Below are positions 52,501 through 61,500 of a stretch of 64,000 nt of DNA, piece by piece. Both the position numbers and the translations under genes were made by a program. Numbering within the stretch: the first letter of the stretch is position 1; each line of letters begins with the position of its first letter. The notes under the pieces are model-generated. The model did not search any database and was not told the origin of the DNA. It saw only the letters and a list, made by a program, of their open reading frames with translations. Origin of the DNA: Acanthopleura granulata (Eukaryota; Mollusca; Polyplacophora; Chitonida; Chitonidae); the NCBI GenBank assembly GCA_016165875.1, contig JABBOT010000007.1:8589245-8653244 (forward strand). The letters run 5' to 3'.

Positions 52501-55500
52501 AGCAAACAATTGTCAAATATGAAGCTAAACACACAACCCAAACGAATGCATGTACATATTTACATCTCTCACTATATATACACTAAATCCTCAACACATC
52601 TGACCACAGACATTGAGCATGTTTTTACATATTAAAAGAATGTTATCTCATCTGGACAGTTTTACATATTAATTTGAAGTTCAAAAATGCCCCTACCTGA
52701 TTAATACAATTTTGGCTTCAACATCTTACATACAAATCCACAAATGTGACATACACCACCAGCGTGTCACCTATTGATTAAATGTCAGCAAGCCTGAGGC
52801 ACAGCAAGCAGGGGAATCTACCAATTACCTGACTAAGGGTGAGTTTTAATCCCTTGTCTTTGTGAATGTCAGAGTTGGTCACAGAGTTTAAGGCTCACCA
52901 GAACATGTTTTCCCCTTGATCGGCTTCTCCTGTTGACAGAAAGTGAGGTTGTAGTAGAGCACAGGCCCGGATTCATCACACGTGTAACTTTCCCACCTCA
53001 CCGTAAGAGACAAGTCGCCTTTCTCTTCATCAAACCTGAAGTTCTTTGGGGGTTTGGTCGGAGCTGGAAAAAAACAGGGCAACATCAGATTGATCTCATT
53101 AAAGGTTAAGTCATGCTAAAGTTACAGACATAACTCACACTTCATTGGTTAAAATTGACAACATGGCAGCTCTAACAACATTTTTTTTGCACTCAAATAA
53201 GAAATTCCATTCTGCATGTTGATGTAGCCATTATATACACCAAAGAAATGCACAGGTCAGAAGTTACAATCCCCCTCTTCAGTCAGATCATTAAAAATCA
53301 GGAGGTGACTGTAATGTGAAATTGGAAACAACTGTTTTTTAAACCTTTTTAAACATGATATGTTTCGTTTTGTTATTTTTTGGCTCGTCAAACTAAACGT
53401 AATATATGAACCAGTGTGTACAGTAGAATATCCTCTGCATGTTGGGGAATTTTATTTCAACACCAAAATATTCGCACTGTTCATGAAATATGTGAACATT
53501 TGAAGGAATTTTTTTTTTCACCAAATCAAACGCAGTTGAATATTTTAACTGCTGATGGGTTCTATGAACCATATCGACAATGTGGTTCTCCAGTGTTGTA
53601 ACAACTCTCTGTACACCTTCATGTACTAGTTCTGAATAATGTTCTTGTGAGGAGTGCTCCTGTAATGTTTGCCCGTGTGTATGGAAATGCTAACACATTA
53701 TCAATTTTTTGCATCAGAACCATAGACAAGTCCGCACGATGGCATTGGTGAACCGCATCATCAATACGGTCCATAAAATTCACCATACAATCCAAATATT
53801 TGACTGCATTTACTTTGGTGAAAAAAAAATCAAAGAATTTTCAGATAAATTTTTAAATGGTCTTTTCACTTAGGACGCTTAGAAAAGAACTTTTGTCCCA
53901 ATGAGAGCAGGTCTACATGGTACTGAAATGAATCCATGCTAGTTTGGTCAAAGGAGACGTAACAAAAAGTTCTCCTTTCAAAAGTGGCAAGATAAGAACA
54001 ATATGCTCGTTACAATATGGAAAGTTTTTTGTTGGCGGAGTAACAAGTAACTCTGCAAGGCACCCCAAATCATCATATATCAATCTGCATATACTATACA
54101 TAGTAACAAAATTGAGATTACTTGTAACGCTGTGATGACCCACTGAGCCTATTCTGATAGTTTTTGTTATATGGGCGTGCTGACGAAACGCAGGCTCCAG
54201 TGAAAGTTATATAATGTCATGCACCACTTATCCTCTCTTTGTAAAACAGTTTACCTCCATGGTGGAAGTCAATATCAATGTTACGCACACATCTGGTCTA
54301 ATACAGCCCAACCTCCCTCTGCTTTACACCATATGAGAGGAAAGTTTCCTAATTTCGTCCTGTGAAGGTGCACACTTTTCACCTTCGTAATAATTACAAC
54401 ATAGAATGCTTATGAAGACCGCATTACGATGTAAACGATTTGCTTTCGGCTATCATGGTGGGTGTAAGCATGGCTCTGTTTTGTTTTTGTGCTATATTTA
54501 GCCTTCAGCAGACTAATATGGAGGGCAGCACAGCTAATCGCCCTTTGATGTCAGTCGTCAGACAATAGGACTTCGCTACTGATTCGAGGAGAACTTTTGA
54601 TGTCATATATCTTGTCAAATTACCCAACTTTCCATGACAGTTTTACGTAGACTCCCTCTCATTGTGACAAACTGGAATGCTACAGCGAACATCGTACCGA
54701 CTAATTCACCATGATTTCATTTTTGCAGGGTCCTCGCCTTTAAGATTTACAAATATATGTACTTTCCATGATACTGCACTTTTTTCAGTGGAATGTAATT
54801 ATACCACATAGATAATATATCAAAAACAACCACTCACCCCTGTTGTGCAGATAAGTGCACAGGCTCCAGATCAGTCCACTGCTGTATTTATGGGTGTCTG
54901 CCGAGATGCCAAACATGTAATCATCTGCCACTGTGGCTAAAGTGAGGCTGTGATTGGTCCAAGAGGCCGGCACTCGAACCCACTGCAGGTCTCCATCTGA
55001 GACATTGTTACCCTGTAAACGAACCGAAATATTAACGATACAGAATCACACCAGAACATCTAGCAGGCCACATACGTACACTGACAACCAGATACTACAA
55101 ACCTTATACTGTACAGGCCTGATGAACAATGAGGGCAACTCCTTGTCTGGGACTGAACTCCCATCTACAGTAGTGTTGTCGTTTGGAGTTGTGTATCTTT
55201 TATAGTACCCCTGACCCTTGCCCTGCTGTTTCTTGCCCTCATTCCCCCCACCCCACAGCTCTAAATTCATGCAGTAATGTGCACAGCTCCACAGCCCCAA
55301 TGCTTCAGCCTTATAACATTACTTTACTGTACTACTACGTTGGAATGTAAAAACAACACTTAAGCCCAACTAAATAAGCATGTACTTTTCAGCTACAACA
55401 AGCAGCCCTGTAAGTCCTCTTTTCTGTCTGTCAAGTAATTTTCTGCCTGTTGGTTTGTTGGTCAACTTTTTAGCACGCTAACTTTTATAAATTTTCGTTT

Positions 55501-58500
55501 TATATTTTAAACACTGTGTTTCCCCTAAAGTTTTAGACGGCAAAAACACACTTCAGCTTACTTTGATAACAAAGTAATCAAACTATATAACACACTCATA
55601 TTAAAGTGGTGAGGATGAATCAAATAGAATCAAGCAAAATGAAAAAATCCAGTCAACTGAAAAAAAATTTAATTTCTGGTGAAATGTACACTGAATTTTT
55701 AGTCTGCTAAAGGCCTACTTGCCCTTTCTTCATAATTATTCCCCAAACCATTGAAAGAAATAAAATTTTAAACAAATGAAACTTAATTCATCTTCCTGGC
55801 TTGGACAGAACTTATTAGTGACATCTGTTCAAATGATGTACCAGGAAGTGACCGTGCCTATTACTGCTGTTGTTAAACAAGGAACCCTTCATAAACTGAA
55901 GTCTTGTCAAAGCCCACATTTTGGTTTAGACAAGTTTCATTGTACATGTACCACACACCCGGCAAGTTTGGATTCCCTTCCATGCCTGGCAGTAGTAGAT
56001 CGTATAACTGGAGACTGATTTAGCCTGAAATGCTGGCTTGGCCCAGAATATCTGTACATTCTGTCTATTCTTCCCGTCTCCTTTAACATAAAAGTCCTCT
56101 GGGGGACTGGGTTCTGTAAAATCAAAAACACACAACAGAATAAAGACAGCTGTAATGAAAAGTTTGATAATCGGCTTCGTAAATTAAGAACAGCATACTA
56201 TCCACAAGTTTAGATGTAAACAGGCAAGGCTCATGACAAAGGGCAATATAATTACTGGCTGTTTTGATTCTTTCACCCCGCATCTACTGTAAATCTACAA
56301 TCTTTTCAACCACTAAAGCACTTTTTTCAGTGGAATTTATCTGAACTATGATTACACAAATGACGGTAAAAATGATTGGTTTGTGTGGTTAAAGATGGAA
56401 GCTTCATAAAACTGTGCAAATTATTTCTCCACACCCTACAGTTCTGTCAGAATGTTTCAAAATATTCATGGCAGAGGTGGTTGAAAAGGTTGAAGAATTA
56501 GGCTATGTATACACGTATGCTTGGTTTTACACCATATTCAAGTTTTCAGGAACATGATGATGACAGTTCTCAGAATGTATATATACAGACACTGGGCCCA
56601 CCCGTCCTGTTTCCTGGATCTCTCTTCTCAGTGCTGAGCCCTTAGCGAGGCAGCAACAACCAACCATTTTTTAAAGTGCTTGGTATAATCCAACCCCGAA
56701 CTGATCCCAGATATCTCGATATCGAGGCAGGCACTACTAACTACTAACTACCAAGGCCACCAAGGAGGTCTTCACCTTATACTATCAAGAGATTAAGAAA
56801 CACTTACACTGAACAAGATTGAGAACAGTTTTTCAATGAAGTGCACTAAAAACCATGAGGACAATGAAGTGATCCCAAACACTAAATGTCACATTGCTAT
56901 AGAGGCTAATGCAAAAAGAAGTCTAATATCAGGTACATGAACAAGCCTACCTTGAAGAGGGAAGTTTCTAAATTCTTAAAAACATATTTTAACTGAGAGA
57001 CAAATCCAATATCTGACACCTTTCTTCCATTCATATTCCAAACACCAGATTTCCATGGGAAACCTTAGACTGTCATTTATTTAAACCAACAGACCACCAT
57101 CAAATACAGGCAAAGCAGGTATCGTATGAAAGACCACTTTGTGTGGATTGCAAATCTGGCTTTCATGAATGTTTTAAGGCCTGTTTTTAACAATGAATGA
57201 ACATCCAGAAATATTGAGATTCTCCGGTGGATTTTTGTGGCAATAGTGAACATGATTCAGAACACTGACGTCTCAGTTTCTGTTCAGCTACTTAACATCC
57301 ACTGATTGCTACACATACATGTTAGTGTGCGATGTGAATAGACATGCAGTACTACAGCTGCATCTGTATTTAATATGCAGATATAAAACAATTTAATCAG
57401 CCAAAAAAAACAAAACAAAACAAAACAAAAAAAATGGTGATGTCAGTGCTTCTGCCTGTTTATATGGCTACAACAGTCCACCATAAAAAAATCATGTAAA
57501 AAATTCACGAAAACCACATCTGTAAACCGTGTGGGAAGGTTTCCCAGGTGAAGCGAAGCTTATGTAAAGGAATTCTCATCCTGTAACACATTTCTTTTCT
57601 ACAATTTTTTCTATTTGAACCTAGTGTTAAAACAATCTACATATACTTGCTTTTGCTGTTTGATTCGATGAATAAAGTTGAGAGGTTGCGGGACCAGCCT
57701 TTACTTGTCCTGGCTCTCACGCTGACATTGTAGTTTTTGTCTCTATTCAAAGTGACTGTGGCTTGGTTAGCAATGGCATCAAAGTCTGTCCCATCCACAG
57801 ACAACTGATACCCTGTTATCACACCGTTTCTCTCATGTTCTGGTACAGGCTGGACAGAAAAACACAAGGCAATCTTATGAACATGTATACAACACAAAAC
57901 AATTCTTTACCTCCTGGTATCTCAGTCTTATTTCATTTATTTAACTCTGGTGTTTAAATGGCTGCCAGTACTGTCAGCTCTGGGCCTCATCATGGGAAGC
58001 CTGGGATTGCCTGCCAACACCCTGTGACATTCACAGGGATGTATGAGCTCATTATATGATTGGTGTTTCATGCCATATTAAGGACCATTTCACTTATACA
58101 ACGGCGGCCAGAAATGTGGTTGGAGGAAACCAAGCTGAAGCCTGGGGAAAATCAATGACCATTCTAAGGTTGCTGGCGTACCAGCATGTATTTCAAAATA
58201 TCTTTGCATCCCCAGCCTCTTTGAGTTTGGGAGTACAACAACATACATGAAAACAATGTAAAAAACAAGAACAATAAAAACTCAAGGCTTCACCACTAAG
58301 GTTGTTTCACATATTCACGACCTTTTGACCTACATGCCGATGTCAAGCATGTAGGTGAAAAGCTTGTGAATATGTGAAACAACATACGTGGTGATGCCTT
58401 TAGTTTTTATCATTATATCAGAGAACCCATGTACAAATATGAATCTCAAGCAGTACTGAAAGTTAAAACATTTAATCCAACAAACAAATAAATCAATGTA

Positions 58501-61500
58501 CAAGTACCAAAATGGTACTAGTTTCCAACAGTGGGGCTTGGGCCCCAGAGAAATAAACAAATAAAAACATCTTTCAATGAATTTACCATTAATTCAGCCC
58601 AATAGCATAAATGAATGAATGTTTATGGCTATGTAATGCCACAATGGAAATACTTCTACCATACACTGTAAATATTGATGTTTAAATTATAAACACATCA
58701 GATATTAAACACCTGGAGATGATAGCATTACAATATAGGCCTAATATACATATATGTCTTTAAGACTTATGTTTACTACATAAATTTATGAGTATATATG
58801 TATATATTAAAAACACCTATTTGAAGTGTAATCACCCATTAATCGCATTTGGCATTGATTATTTTACAGTGTATGGTGTTGAGAATGCTAAGTGAAGAGA
58901 AGACATTGCTACACATGCTTAGTCAAGGTTCTTACCACTGCATATTTAAATTATACGACCCAAGTCAGCGCTATGCAGAGAGAAAACCGAGCAGTGCCCA
59001 GGGCCCAGTTTCACGAAGCATGCTTAGAGCTAAATGGCTTTAGCTAAGTGCACTCTCTATCTCTACAACACACGTTGTCATGGCAGTTAAGGGAATACTT
59101 AGCTAAGTGCGCTTCATGAAACTGGGGCCTGGCCCCTGGATCACAAAGCTGTCCTAGGCTTAATTCAGAACTTGGTCTTTTCATTTAACTGTCATAAAGG
59201 CCTAGGACAACTCGTCATTAAAATAGAGGTCTCAATTTTCGCCCAGTACACTGTTTGGAAGTTAAGGCTATTAAAGCCTGACTAAAGTACATGTATAGGA
59301 CAGCTTTGTGATCTTGGGCCCAGGGGAAAAACCATGACAATCCGCAGGTTGTTGGAAGACCTTCACACATGACAAGACAGACTGAACGGACGCCTGAACT
59401 CACAGCAATCACACTGCTGAGAGGCTTCTGAGTCTTTGTACTGTACTAGTATGCTAACTCCTCAAGCATGGAGGTACCCAGAATACATGTACATCTATAC
59501 ATAGAGGCAACAAATCAGACAAACCTTCCAGTAGATGGTGACATTTCTACAATTCTGTTTTGCACATGGGTTCTCCTTGTAACTGCCAACTGTTAAGACC
59601 GGTGCCCCGCTGGGTACTAAATAAGGCCAAAATAACACATCACTCACAATCATGTTAATCTTAAACCTGCAAATAAGTGCCCAATATTTTCAAAAAAAAC
59701 TCTTTCTCGTGAAAGTGCCATGGCACAATAACATGGACAACACAATCTTACCACTTCATCCAAAGGGGTGCCTGATATCAAAATATCAGGCACTTATTTA
59801 CAAGCTTGGAATCAGTATGGTCAGTATGTGCACACTTAACGTCGAACGTGTCTCTAGATGATACAACTAAGTGGCAATGTCAAAATTATAAAATTTCAAC
59901 CATGACTGAGGTGCACATATTGTACGATTCTGAGGGTTCAGTTAACCTTAGAAATGTGTACTAAGGTTTGTTTGGAATGTTCGATGATATCCCACTGGAA
60001 AAATGTAAGTTCCAGCAACAAAAGTTACATTTTATAACATTTGCATCTAAAAATAAATTTTCTTGGCCAAATCATAGGTCATTTACAATACACATATGTA
60101 CTACATATACATGTGCCCAGGCAGCAGATTGTCTGTCCAGGACAAAAAGCAAATCAATATTTCTAATTACTACAAAGATATACATGTAGGACTAACATGA
60201 TTAAATTATTGCATATGCATGTGCCAACCAAAAAGACAGGCTTAATGCCTCTAAGTACAGAGCTTTTAGGCGAAACTGGATCTTGAAAAATCTCAGGCAA
60301 TTTAAACATGTGTAATAAAAGTACGGTCACAGGTTGTGGATGAGGTATCATACATGTTTCAAATTGTTCCTTAGAACCACTGATCAAAAATATCTCAGAC
60401 TTTTCGACCACAAAAGTTTAACGGATTATCTCCCTTAAGTCTGCACCACCAACATTCCAGATTTCAAAGCATGACAAATTTTGTGTAGCTGCAAAGATCT
60501 GACAACATAACAGATGGCAAAAAGAAAAACAAGACATTGTTCACAGGGCCTTCATAACTACCATCTTCTGGCATAGTGGCATCAATCTCTGCGATGTCGC
60601 TGTAGTAGCCGCCATTATCGCGAGGTCGACAACTGACGGTAATGTGGTACTTGGCACTGGGGTGCAATCCACAAAGGCCCACACTCTGTTCAGGCTGCTC
60701 AGTGGTGTTCCAGCTCTGCATGGGAAAAGGATACATTAGAAACAAATTCACATTCAGGAGAGACATTCACCAAATACTGTAATTCTGCAACTTTTTGCAT
60801 GATTGCAAGGTGATTATTGAAGCATATTATGAAGACCTTATTTCTGTGTTGACTGATAAAATTATACTTTTTGTGAGGCCCTGAAATTGACCAATCAAGA
60901 CAATGTACTTTTGTCTCCAAAATGAAATTAAAAATAAATAGCGCTGAAAGTTGCTCTTTCATATATGTAAAGGTTGAGGAATTAGGGTACAAATGATAAG
61001 CCTTTTCATTAATGACTTCCACTTTTACTTCCAAAAATTTGGACTCCTTGAACAAAGCCAATTCTGAAAAAAGAGTCTCTGACCCTGGTACTGTACATCT
61101 ACAAAAAAACAAAAAATAATAAAAACAAAGTTTTTTTCTACATTTTTAGAAGTTTTAAACTGATGTACCACTGATCTTTCAACATTTGGGCACAGGTGTC
61201 ATTACCCTCATTCCCAGGCCATCTTGTGAAAGAAAAATCGATTTACGTTGCAATTTATGCACTTTTTGAATCTGAGTTTGATCAAAAAAAATTGGTTATG
61301 TTGGTTAATTTCAGGGCTTTACAAAAAGTATATCAGTCTTCAAAGAATAATACTTTGATAATATGCTTACAAAATTAAATTTGTACAGGAAGCAGTCCTC
61401 CCAGTGATAGCATGGACATTTGTTCAAACACATAAGAATGCAGACAAAGATAACAGCTTTCTTTTTTTTTTGCTTTACACATGCATTTATGAACTACCAT

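Noticed and set aside
59131..59322. Inverted repeat considered as an rho-independent-type terminator or CRISPR-like repeat
   Set aside because: Eukaryotic context, ~190 bp spacing between arms and no repeat-spacer periodicity; a MITE explains it.
60699..61112. 137-codon minus-strand ORF upstream of exon c
   Set aside because: It reads through the intron ahead of exon c; the real exon begins at 60715 after a clear acceptor, in a different frame.
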